A stretch of DNA of 64,000 nucleotides, from positions 62,001 to 126,000 of the forward strand of contig JAESUZ010000962.1 in assembly GCA_017311185.1 (NCBI GenBank). The letters run 5' to 3'. The notes under the pieces are model-generated. The model was not told the origin of the DNA, made no database searches, and saw nothing but the letters and a program-made list of their open reading frames with translations. Numbering within the stretch: the stretch's first letter is position 1; each line of letters starts with the position of its first letter. The position numbers and the translations under genes were made by a program. Of this stretch, positions 12,050 through 22,536 are shown piece by piece. This DNA comes from Proteles cristata cristata. Its lineage: Eukaryota > Chordata > Mammalia > Carnivora > Hyaenidae.

Positions 12050-12560
12050 ACTAAGTATGCCTGGTTCCTCGCTAAGCCTGGGGGCCGGGTCCAGAGCCAG
12101 ATCACCGAGGCGGGCAACGCGAGCAGAGGGGACAGCCGCTCCCGCGGAGCCTGGCACTGCCCAGCCCACCCGGTCCTCACCCTGCCCTGTTCCAGGAGAG
12201 GCCCGAGGGAGGCAGCGGGGCCGCGGGCGCGGCTCCAGCTGGGCCGGGAAGTCCAGCCCGCGCGGTCAGTGCGTGGTCCCCCTTCGGGGACGCTGGTCAC
12301 CCGAAACCCCGCGCTCCCCAAGCCCCCTGGGGCTCACGTGTGCGCCCACGCCGGGCCTCGTGCGGCCGCAGCCTTCCCACCCCTCCAGGACTTCCGCGGC
12401 CCGGGTCCCTGATGGGCTGGGAGGACCGCTCCGCACGACAGCCCCGGGCCCCGCCCCCCGCAGCTGGGTCCCGAACCTCCCCCCTGGGGGGCGGGGCTCC
12501 GTTCACCCAGGGTCATCAGGGTCGCAGGGCAGCCCAGCCTGCCAGCGGTGGCCAGAAACA
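12050..12560 (+). promoter_or_regulatory. CpG island, candidate LOXL2 promoter region
   Basis: This is the only long CpG-dense, GC-rich block in the window, in an otherwise CpG-poor sequence. It holds GC boxes (ccgccccccgc near 12451 and ggggggcgggg near 12487), an E-box CACGTG at 12335-12340 whose ACGTG core also fits a hypoxia-response element, and a second GCGTG core at 12271-12275. It lies 5.5-6 kb upstream of the exon carrying the LOXL2 start codon, and LOXL2 is known to begin with a non-coding exon and to respond to hypoxia. Assignment to LOXL2 is inference; no TATA box or start site is evident. A 204-codon open frame through the island has no recognisable domain and is best explained by low stop-codon density in GC-rich DNA. 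Confidence 0.6.
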
Positions 12561-12663
12561 GTGGGGCCACTCTGGACAGATTCCCTGCAGGCCACCTCGC
12601 TCCAGGCAGCTGGGGCCTCAGGCAGTGAACCCAAGCTCAAGTCCAGGGCTCTTGGGTAGAGCA

Positions 12664-12670
12664 GGTGAGG
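12664..12670 (+). other. Candidate splice donor of a 5' non-coding exon
   Basis: Bases 12661-12670 read gcag|gtgagg, a near-ideal vertebrate donor just downstream of the CpG island. If used, the 5' exon would end at 12664 and splice to the acceptor at 18041. No transcript evidence is available here, and donor-like strings also occur by chance. Confidence 0.3.
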
Positions 12671-13079
12671 CCTGAATCCGGTGACAGCGAAGCAGCGGGA
12701 GGGGAGACCACAGGGCATTTTGCTTTCCACCCACGCCAGCTGCTTGCTGTGGCCCTTGGTTTCTACCTGGTAGTTTTTCCCTCCTGAGGGTTGTTTGGAT
12801 ACCAGTGAGAAAAATGGATTTTACAAAGCAATAATGGAAAGAGGCACATTGAGTAGAAAAAGCATTAAGAGATAATTTCAGAAAGAAGGAAGGTGGCCAA
12901 TAGCATGGAGTGGGGGAACACAACCTCCTGAGTAACAGAAATGCTCGTTAAAACAAAATACATCTACCTCTCAGATCCAGAAAGGTTTGAAAACATGGCC
13001 TTCGCTAGAATTTCGGATTTGTGGGGAAATCTACGTACTACTGGCTGATGTGTAAATTAATAGTCTTGCTGGACAGTCT

Positions 13080-13555
13080 TCTAATTTTACAAAAGTATTG
13101 ACTTTTTATCAGTTCTTTGGCCCAGCAGTTTTTCTTTTTGGAAATAATCCCAAGATTGTGCAGAATTTTAGCTACAAGGATAGTCATTTCAATAATGTTT
13201 ATAGCAGTAAAAAATTTTGTGATAAGAGTATCCAATTTTATGGTATATTAATAAAAGACAATCTTGTAAAAAATAGTCAAGGTAGCATAATATTCGCACA
13301 TACTGTTAAATGTGAAAAGCAGTTTGCAAAGCAAGTATGTAGAAAATTGTCTCCGTTTTTCGAAAGGATATATGAATGTACAGAAAAGAAAGGCTGGAGA
13401 GATATATACCAAAGTGTTGATAATGATTCCCTCTGACAGTGATATTGTGAGTTATTTTCTCCCTTTTACTTGTTTGTGTTATCCAGATTTTTATCATTAG
13501 CTTGTATAACTTTTATAATACGGACGAAAAAAGCATAAAATTATTTCTAAAAGAA
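13080..13555 (+). mobile_element. Old LINE-1 (L1M type) 3' end relic, sense
   Basis: Follows the late ORF2 and 3' UTR of old mammalian L1s ('tttggcccagcagttt', 'agctacaaggatagtcattt', 'atgtttatagcagtaaaaaa', 'cttttataatacggac'). Heavily mutated, so the open frames across it are fragments or chance. Confidence 0.65.
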
Positions 13556-13841
13556 GAGAGAAGCATCTGGGTTTAATTCTTTATAATCCCCCAGAGTAAG
13601 AAGCAGAAGGCCCCACAAAAGAAGCAAAAAAATTCAGGAGCACTGTTCTAGGAAAAATTTGGGAGTTGAACACTGGCCATTCCCACAGATTAGAGAATCC
13701 AGGAAGCGATGTGGAACAGTTTATAGATATACACATCCAGAGAGTAAGATTTCTTTTTAAAAATTTCAGGGCCACATATTCTTTTCGCTTCTCTCTGAGA
13801 CGTGAGTAGATGATCTGGAGGCATCTATAGCTCTCCTGTGA

Positions 13842-13884
13842 GGGGCGGGGGGCCGGGGGGGGGCTGGTGCTGGGGGTAGGGGAG
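13842..13884 (+). repeat. G-rich tract with G-quadruplex potential
   Basis: Six or more runs of three to nine G with short spacers within about 43 bases. Confidence 0.6.
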
Positions 13885-13929
13885 ACAGGCAAATCCTGGA
13901 CTAGGGTGGGCTGCTAGGGGTAGTAAAGC

Positions 13930-14075
13930 CCAGTGATGGAGGACACAGCCTGGGTCAGTCTGTTGCCAATATTCAGAGCCTGGCTTGCACATCTTACCAT
14001 CAGTGCAACCTTGGGTGAGTTGCCAAACCTCTCTGTGCTTCATTTTCGTCCTGAGGATAATAATAGGGTTTACCT
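13930..14075 (+). repeat. MIR relic
   Basis: 'gtgcaaccttgggtgag' and 'ctctgtgcttcattttc' followed by 'aggataataatagggttt' match the MIR core. Confidence 0.55.
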
Positions 14076-14127
14076 CATTTGAGTCAGGGATGGTAAGACA
14101 CGCAGACCGTTTTGAAGGAAGAAGTTT

Positions 14128-14338
14128 GGGGCGCCTGGGTGGCTTAGTCGGTTAAGCGTCCGACTTTCGCTTAGGTCATGATCTCGCGGTTCATGGGTTC
14201 GAGCCCCGCGTCGGGCTCTGTGCTGACTGCCAGCTCAGAGCCTGGAGCCTGTTTCAGTCTGTGACTCCCTCTCTCTCTGACCCTCCCCTGCTCACGCTGT
14301 CTCTCTCTCTCTAGAAATAAAAAAAAAAAAAAAAAAAA
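14128..14338 (+). mobile_element. Felid SINE, sense, with perfect 15-bp target-site duplication
   Basis: Complete sense copy with an intact B-box-like gttcgagcccc and a 20-base A tail. The duplication tgaaggaagaagttt is identical at 14113-14127 and 14339-14353, so this is one of the youngest insertions in the window. It shares the 'cgactttcgcttagg' variant with the copy at 9082. Confidence 0.97.
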
Positions 14339-14879
14339 TGAAGGAAGAAGTTTATATTCATTGATTCCTAGAAACAGGAGGCAAATTGTACCATGGGGGA
14401 CCACATGCAGAAGCACCACGGTCGGGCAAAGGCAGAGGGAGTGAGGGGAAAACACGGGCAAGAGCCTTTACTGCGACCGCCCCAGGAAGGAATGGTTGAG
14501 GCTGAGGAAGCAGGCTAAGCAAGTTTAGGATCATCTGATTAAATCGTATCATCATATCAGCTCACTCTGGGGCATTAGGCGCTGTCTCTAGTTGTCTAGT
14601 CCCTGGTGCTGGGGTGATTAGGGCAGGGGGATAGTGCCCCAGATAAGATCCTAAGATCCTATGAGATTTGGGTAAGGAGGTAGTTGGGTTCTGCGCTGGC
14701 TGGTTTGCATAGGAAAAGTGCACTTGTAAGGGATTAATGAGCCCTGGGAAGGATAATTGTGTAAAGTGCAAGCAAAATACTATTTTAAAGGAAATCAGAG
14801 GAAACATTCATTCTGATTAGAGGAAGAACTTCCTCTGCCCTTTAACGCCCTTCTAGCTGGGCTAAGAGTCGCACTGGCA

Positions 14880-15395
14880 CCTGACAGATTAACAGGAGAA
14901 AATTAAATTTAATTTCATACATATGGGGAATCTACACAGACATGGAAATTCCAAAGATAGGCAAAATGAGGTTCATTCGTCTTCCTGAACTAAAGGAAGG
15001 GAGTAGGGGTGTGGGACTTCAAAGGGAAGGAATGCAGTTCACAGGAAGATGATAAGAGTAAATGTTTGGTAAACAAATGTTTGCAGGGGCGGGGAAGGGG
15101 GCTGGGGTGGGGGGACACTCAGGCCGCTCAGAAACAATGGGACACACAGGACTTTGACCAAACAGGCCTTGCTAGGTTCCTCCCTGTCTAGCACACCTGG
15201 TTCACATCATAATGGAGTTATCTATGGTGACAGCTCTCTTCCTGGGCCAGGTCCTCCATCTAAATATTTTTTAGGCAATTGAAAGGGAGGTAAAGAGCTT
15301 TTCCTGAATCTGCTAGGTTTTGATTGCTTTTAACTCAAAAATAATCTTCGTGCTAAAGTGGCGCATGTTGGAGTGGCCTGCACTTGGCCCCTCCA
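14880..15395. repeat. Probable old LTR-type interspersed repeat
   Basis: The block running from 'cagattaacaggagaaaa' to 'gctaaagtggcgcatg' has the feel of an old LTR element, but I cannot name the family with confidence. A (gggg)-rich run lies inside it at 15086-15114. Confidence 0.3.
15086..15114 (+). repeat. G-rich tract with strong G-quadruplex potential
   Basis: Five runs of four or more G separated by one to two bases (gggg-c-gggg-aa-ggggg-ct-gggg-t-gggggg). Confidence 0.65.
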
Positions 15396-15399
15396 GGAG

Positions 15400-18041
15400 C
15401 ATCTGGGAAGGTTCCCTTGAAGAATGGGAGGGGCTGTGACTTACACTATTTGGAGGGAAAGGGAGCGAGAGGAAACGGGGACGCAGCGATATGTAAAACT
15501 TATACCAAGTGTAGGCTGATGTGATTGTACAGGTGACATGTGAAGGTCTGGAGCGAGGGCAGGGAGAGAGGGGTAGTTGGACCCAAAGCTGAGAGTGTAG
15601 CTGTGGGCTGATGGTAGCTGCTATGTGAGGCTTCAATTCAGCAGGTGGAATTTGGACGTTCCTTACACGTGCTGGTGGATCCTTGATGTCTTGGTAGCCT
15701 GGGAGTGGCTTGTTCCGGCGCTGCCTGTGCTAATGGGCAACTCTGATAAAGTCCCCAGATCCCCCTGGTTCTTGACTTTCTCCCTGTAGTAGAATCATAA
15801 TCCCTGCCTCCCTCACCACGCCCCACGGTTTTAATGAGGCGCAGTGGAGCGTGGGGATGCAAATGTGCGGTGATGGGAGCAAAGCGTTGCCAGGGCACAG
15901 GAGGCAAAGGTGCTCTCCCTCAGAGCCACGTGGCTGGCTGTGGTCTGAAGGGGGCCGCTGCCAGAACTCCCATGGCTTTCTGACCTTATTTGTGACTCAT
16001 GGGATGATGACGAGTGGATCTCCAGGAGGACTTTCCACAGTCCTCAGCTCCTGGTCTCCCTAACACCGGCATCTTCGCCCCGTGCCCACTACGGGGGACT
16101 GGGCACTGCCAGGCCCTCCCTGCAGACATGGAACGCCTCTCTCCAAGTTAGATCATCCCTCCTGGGCAGCTCTGGGCAGTTACCTGGTCCTTCTTTGATG
16201 GTGAGGTGCCATGGACTGAACACAGTCAGCCTAAGCCTCTGTACCTGATGAAAATAGAAAGATTACAGGGTTAGCTCCCACTTGCTGGTCCTGGTTTTGC
16301 TTCTGGGGCCCCATGTCCCAAGACTACTTCCTCTCCTGTGAAACATACATGGGGTCCTCTTAAGCCAGTGTTTCGTCTCTCTGAATTATGGAAGGGCCGA
16401 AGCACATGACCTAGTATTTATCTCTTGCTGTAGTCCTCACTGTAGAATTCTTAGAGGTAGGCTGCACTGGGGTATGGTGACCACAATTGTGAGAATTTTA
16501 ATTTTTTATGTAGCAAATGCTCCCGCGGTACTTAGTAGGTGCCATCCATTCCATCTCCATAACACTTCTGTGAGCTAGGTAGTAGTTTCCCCATTGTATA
16601 GCGAGGACACACAGAGAAACACAGAGAAGTCAAGTATTTTCCTGAGGGAGCACAGCTAGTAGGTATCAGAATGAGGACTCAAATCCAACTTGTCTGGCCT
16701 AGCGTCTGTACTCCCCACTACCCTGCTGTCCAGTCCTCCCTCACCTGATGACAGGCCGCTCAGCCCCTCTCCTGTTTGCCACAAAGAGCTGTGTGCCTCC
16801 CCTCTGTGCTAAGAGCAGACTAGTCACAGCCCCCGGCATCCCTTAGGGAGAGAAGCCTAGAAAAGGGACATCGCCAAGACATCTTTGGCATCGGGACTGC
16901 TGCCTGAAGCTGCTGCTTGCAGAAAGCACAGCTCAGCTAAGGGCCCTGCATGAGGGCTGTTGAAGGAGACTTTGGAGGGAGGACATCGCATGTGGAAACA
17001 CACATGGGGACCCGGAGAGCGCACATAGGGCCCCTTCCACGAAGTACTCTGAAGCCCCGTGCTTCACCAGGTGCTCAGCCCCTGGAGCCACATCACCTTC
17101 TCATTCAATAAACCTGCCCGTGAACTTGTAAATGTTTACTCTGGAGGAACCAAATTAGAACGAGCTACAATTCCTGCCCTTGAAAAGTTTGTAACCTACC
17201 TGGGGTTAGGGAAGTGTCTGGAAAGGTTGAGAAGAATGTCTAGATAATGAGCCCACCTTGGAAGGCGAGAACCACAGAGGCTGCTTCGGTACAGATGTTG
17301 CATAAAGGAGGTGGGAACTGGTCTGGGCCCTGGGGAATGAGCAGTACGGAGGTGGGGAGAATGAGGAGAATGTGCTGGATGCCCTCTGCTCGCCCTGTCC
17401 ACTGCTGCCCTCTCTCCCTGTGATCCCCTCAGCCCCAGGAAGCCAACCCCATACAGACTGCACCCCCAGGCTCAGCTTCGGGCTGCAGGGTGGGCTTGCC
17501 TAATAGGAGACACCGGAAAGAGAGTAGAAGACCAGAAGATAGTGAGGTCAGGTATTTATTCCTCCTGGTCCTGTGGCTGTGGTTTGGCTCTAAGACCCTT
17601 CACTGAAGACACAGCTCCAAACAGGTGACCCTCTCAGCTTGGCCCTTCTCTCTGGTCCTGTCAACCACTCCCTCCCCAGCCCTTCAAGCTGGAGTGGGAA
17701 GTGTCTTTTCCTCTGCTGCCAGCCCGAAGTACTAGGTTATCTGTTGTCCATTCCTCTGAGATCTGCTCAGAGCTCATCTCTGAGATGGTCTTTTTTAAAA
17801 CTGTGCTCAAATTAAGTTTGAATGCGCTCTGGTTCCTGCCAGGAACCCTACTGAAAAACAAAACAAAACATGTCAGAGATCTGGAAAGTGGATGGGCAGA
17901 ACAGGTAGGAATTCACAGACCTGTCGGCTGAAGTGCGAGGTGGGAGAAGACAGGGGGTCGGGGTGCAGAATGTGAACGGAGTGGTGAGCTCGCCGGACGT
18001 TCTGTAGATCCCTATAACCTGCATCCCTCCCTGTCTTCCAG
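15400..18041. other. Putative first-intron sequence before the LOXL2 start exon
   Basis: Apart from the MIR at 16535-16725 this stretch looks unique. Short open frames at 17059-17931 have no recognisable domain. It ends in the polypyrimidine tract and AG at 18041. Confidence 0.45.
16535..16725 (-). repeat. MIR relic
   Basis: 'cataacacttctgtgag', 'cccattgtatagcgagg' and 'cacagctagtaggtatc' then 'actcaaatccaac' match an antisense MIR. Confidence 0.65.
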
Positions 18042-18465
18042 GACACTCCTGCCTGCCGCCCCTTGCCACCCAGCGCCCCCTCGGCCAGGGCCTCCAGCCA
18101 GAGGACAGGAATGGAGATGTGTGGAGGCTGGCGCCTTGACGGCTGTCTGGCCGTGCTCTCCCTGCTCCTGTCCCTGAGCCTGGCACAGTACGAGGGCTGG
18201 CCCAACTACCCCGAGTACTTCCAGCAGCCGGCCCCCGAGTACCACCGGCCGCAGGTGCCCTCTGACGTCGTCAAGATCCAGCTCCGCCTGGCGGGCCAGA
18301 AGAGGAAGCACAGCGAGGGGCGGGTGGAGGTGTACTACAACGGCCAGTGGGGCACCGTGTGTGACGATGACTTCTCCATCCACGCGGCCCACGTCGTCTG
18401 CCGGGAGTTGGGATACGTGGAGGCCAAGTCCTGGACGGCCAGCTCCTCCTACGGCAAAGGGGAAG
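18042..18465 (+). CDS. LOXL2: LOXL2 coding exon 1 (5' UTR tail, signal peptide, first half of SRCR1)
   Basis: A polypyrimidine tract ending in cttccag places the acceptor at 18040-18041, so bases 18042-18110 are 5' UTR. The start is the ATG at 18111: it has G at -3 and G at +4 (strong Kozak context), no ATG precedes it in this exon, and it puts the hydrophobic stretch and Cys residues at human LOXL2 positions. A second ATG lies two codons later. Residues 1-25 form a signal peptide with a leucine-rich core (L16-L24); cleavage is expected after A25, leaving Q26 first. The tyrosine/proline-rich segment 27-50 leads into SRCR1 from about residue 58, with C84 and C97 in this exon. The exon ends at 18465 one base into codon 119 (donor gtaaac). 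The first eight or so residues differ from the human signal peptide. Confidence 0.95.
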
Positions 18466-21400
18466 GTAAACGCTCTGTGCTTTGGAGCTGAGTGCTAGCG
18501 TCCCTGGAAACCCCAGGAAGAGTCCCTCGCACAGATAACCTGGTACAGGAGGCTGCAATTACGGTCAAGTGTGAATTCCTGGTAATACCCCTGCTGGAAA
18601 GCCTCCTACGTCTGCGCAGGAAGGTGGGAGCAGACAGGTGCTGGGAAAAGGCACAGCCTGCTTTGGACTTTCCTGGTTTTCACGCATGAAGCCTGGCATC
18701 CGGGAAATGCCTCCTTGTGGCCAAAGCAGACTGGTTGGTGACCCTAGATAAGGGCTGATGTCAGGCTGTACCCACAACTCCATGGGTCCTGCCTGGGGCC
18801 GCATCAGCTATGGAAGGTGATGCCTGTCTCCCAGTCGCCCCCTTGAACGGGTGCCTTTTGCTTTCTCACAAAGGCTGCCTACAGGCTGGCATTCCCTGCA
18901 TCTCCCCACTATGCTGCTCACGTAGCGTTCCCATTGTTAACGCTAATATGCTGTTTTGAGAGTGTCCATGATGGGAAAAGAGTTGCTTTGGGTGTTTCAC
19001 TTTGGTTGGCCCACTCTTTCTTCCCTCGTCAAGTGCAAATCAAAATATTTTAGGGGGAAAAAAGGATGTTTTGGTAAAAAAAGCTTTGGGGGAAAGCAGG
19101 TGTTGGAGTCCAGAACCCTGAGCTCAGTCCATGGAGGGGGAAGCTAACCCATAATGTTCTCAGCTAAAGTCTGGGCTAGAGTCTAGGACTCTGACTTTGG
19201 GAAGCCTCCTAACGATTGTATATATAGTCAGGTTTGGTAGTCATTGAAATAGATCATTATTATGGTCCTTTCAGCCCTTGCTTTCTGTTATTCTTGCAAT
19301 GATCGGAAAAAGGAAACCCATCTCCTATGTATCTCATCTCCGTGCAATCAAGTATGTTCCGTGGGAGTAGTCAGACCAAGAGACCACAGGTTGAGTGAAC
19401 TGCTCTCCGAAGCTGACTCTGGGTTCCCTAGCAGTGAGAAGATTAAAGCAGCAAGGATGAGGGGCGCCTGGGCAGCTCAGTTGGTTAAGCTTCCGACTTC
19501 GGCTCAGGTCACGATCTTGCAGTTTGTGATTTCAAGCCCCATGTTGGGCTCTGTGCTGACAGCTCAGAGCCTGGAGCCTGCTTCAGATTCTGTGTCTCCC
19601 TCTCTCTCTGCCCCTCCCTTGCTTGTGGTCTGTCTCTCTCTCTCAAAAATAAATATTAAAGGGGTGCTTGGGTGGCTCAGTCCGTTAAGCGTCCGACTTC
19701 GGCTCAGGTCATGATCTCTCGGTTCATGGGTTCGAGCCCTGCATTGGGCTTTGTGCTGACAGCTCAGAGCCTGGAGCCTGTCTTCAGATTCTGTGTCTCC
19801 CTCTCTCTCTGACCGTCCCCTGCGCTGTCTCTCTCTGACTCTCAAAAATAAATTTATATTTTTAAAAAAAAATTAAAAAAATAAATAAACATTAAAAACA
19901 AAAAATTTAAAGTAGCAAAGAAGAGTTGGCAAATGCTGTCTCCTTTTCAAACCTCTGGACATGTCTCCATACTTGTACGTCTCCATGTATTCTGCCGGCT
20001 GAGTAATCCAGGGGTAACGTCACATTTGTGTTTTCACTCCCAGACTCTCAAACTTAGGTATTTTATAACAAATACTTTCCAATAGTTGTGGGGGCTTTAC
20101 AGTGACAACTTTATTTTACTTCTACCCAGACTTAAAGTTTACCTGTCATCGGATTAGATGGGTGTGGTTTTTTCCCCCAGCTCCAGTTGGCCTGCCCAGA
20201 AGTGAGCATGGCATGGCCAGGGAGGTGGGTTAACCTGGCTCAGACTTTGCCATCCAAGGAGGATGAAGGGAAAAGAGTGAAAGAGAGCAGAGGGAATATG
20301 TGAAGGAGCAATTGAAACCACCGTGCCTGGGATCCGGGCTGGGTGAATAGGATGGTGCTACTTGGGGGACTTGTGTGGAAGGCTGCTGGGGTCCTGGTCA
20401 GGGTAGAGACTGCAATACAAGAAGGAATGTGCTAGAGACATCTTTGGGGATGGATGGGGATGTGGAAGGAGCTGCTTCTGCTTCAGCGGAAGGGCTGAAA
20501 TAGACATTGGGGAGGGGTGCCATTGTTGGTAATGACAAGGTCTAAGCTGCAACCATGGGAGAGTGGCTGACATAGGGCAGAAGAAAGGCATTTTGGAGAG
20601 AAGCTATAGTAACAAGAGGCCAAAGAGTCCTGGAAGGGTCATCTGTGTGGATATTGAAACCAGAAGGGCTCAGGAAAGGAGAAGTATCAATAAGAAAGGG
20701 TGAAACAGAGGCACCTGGGTAGCTCAGTCGGTTAAGCATCTGACTCTTGATTTCTGCTCAGGTCATGATCTCCTTGTTCGTGAGATCAAGGCCCACATCG
20801 GGCTCTGTGCTGACAGAGATCTGAGCCTTCTTGATATTCTCTTTCTTCCCTCTCTCTCTGCTCCTCCCCTGCTCATGCACATGTGCTCTCCTCTGTCTTT
20901 CTCAAAATAAATAAATAAACATTAAAAAAAAGTAACCATAGTCCATACCTGGATGGCTGCACTATGGAGTAGAGAAAGAAAGAAGTAAGGAAGGGAGGGA
21001 GGGAGAGAGGGAGGGAAGGAGGGAGGAAAGGAAGGAAGGAAGGAAGGAAGGAAGGAAGGAAGGAAGGAAGGAAGGAAGGAAGGAAAACAAATGTTAAAAA
21101 AAATTATAATCTGTCATGTCTCCCAACCTTGGGGCTTATGTTGTCTATATAAAGTGGCACTAGGTTTTCACATCCTGAGAGATCTTTTAAATATAAAGGT
21201 ATTTGAATATCTTCAGTGTCCATCTCAGATTCTTAGCACTGGGGACGTGGTGGGCACTCAGTGAATATTAGGCGGTTGATTCATTTTGATTTAGGAGAAT
21301 ACTAAAAACATGTGACAAGCAGTCATTGGCATAGAGACCAGAGGATGTGCTCAGTGCCCAGGGGTGTGCTCCCATGAAGGAGTTTAGCCTACAAGTCGGC

Positions 21401-22465
21401 TCTGTGCGTGAATTGGGAACCCTCAACGGAGCACTTACCAGGCCATTCCCCCAGGAGCACTCACTGTCCCCTGCTCCTGATGAGCAGACACCAGTAATGA
21501 AGCCCTGGGATGCATCTAGCCCCTCCCAGGCTTTCCAGTCTGGACTGTCAACAAGTCTTTTCTCTTAATGTGTCTTTGAGCTCAGGGAACTCATGGACCC
21601 TTTCAGAAGTTTCTAGAGGGGCAGCTGCTCTATTTCCCATCCTCTGGATGGGTGTCAGAGTCACCTTTGCTGGTCTTCAGGCCTGGTACAAGATCGGATC
21701 CCTCCAATGCCCTCGCCCCCACCCCAGTGTTCAGATCAGAGTGACAAAGCCAGCAGATGACCGCGGTGGGGCCCCAGAAATTCTAACTTGAACAGTTGCC
21801 CTGACAGCAGCAGGGAATCCTCTGGCGTTCAGAAAGAGTTTCATTTGGGATCTCTGTCTTCCAAATGGCCTGTTAATGGGTTTATACATCTCCTCTCCTT
21901 TTGTCAGGAGAAACACGTCTTAGAGTGAATGAATGGACAGAGCCAAATGAAGTTTTGCTACCGATCAGTTGTCTGGCTTTTTATGTCCAAAGTTAGAGCC
22001 CCATCTGTGGTCCAAGTGCTCATTTCCTAGCAGCTCTGAGATGGTGTCCTCTGAACTGTGCCCAGAACTACCCTGCATCCCAGCAGGTAGAACCAGGGCC
22101 AGCTGCTTTGGGATCAGAAAAAATACTGTCATCGAATCAGGCCAAATTAGTATATCATGCCTGGTGATGCTGTGATTAGTGTAGTATATCGTGCCTGGTG
22201 ATGGCTATGGAGAAATTTACACTTCTACCATCTACGAAGAAATAACTGGTGAGAACATGCGAAGGGTAGGATTATTGACAGTGAGCTAAAGCTACTCAAG
22301 AAAGCAGCCACTTGGGTTGCTCAGTTAGTTGAGCATCTGACTTCAGCTCAGGTCATGATCTCATAGTTTGTGAGTTCGAGCCGGGCAGCAAGCTTTCTGC
22401 TGTCAGCGTAGAGCCCACTTAAAATTTTCTGTCTCTTTTTCTCTGCTCCTCCCTTGCTCATGCTG

Positions 22466-22536
<71 letters not shown>

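Noticed and set aside
12045..12659. 204-codon open frame through the CpG island, and opposite-strand frames
   Set aside because: GC-rich DNA has few stops; the peptides are Pro/Arg/Gly/Ser-rich without domain structure, and both strands are open at once.
14128..14338. tRNA-gene-like A/B box in SINE heads
   Set aside because: These are tRNA-derived SINE promoters; there is no cloverleaf and a full SINE body with tail follows, so they are not tRNA genes.
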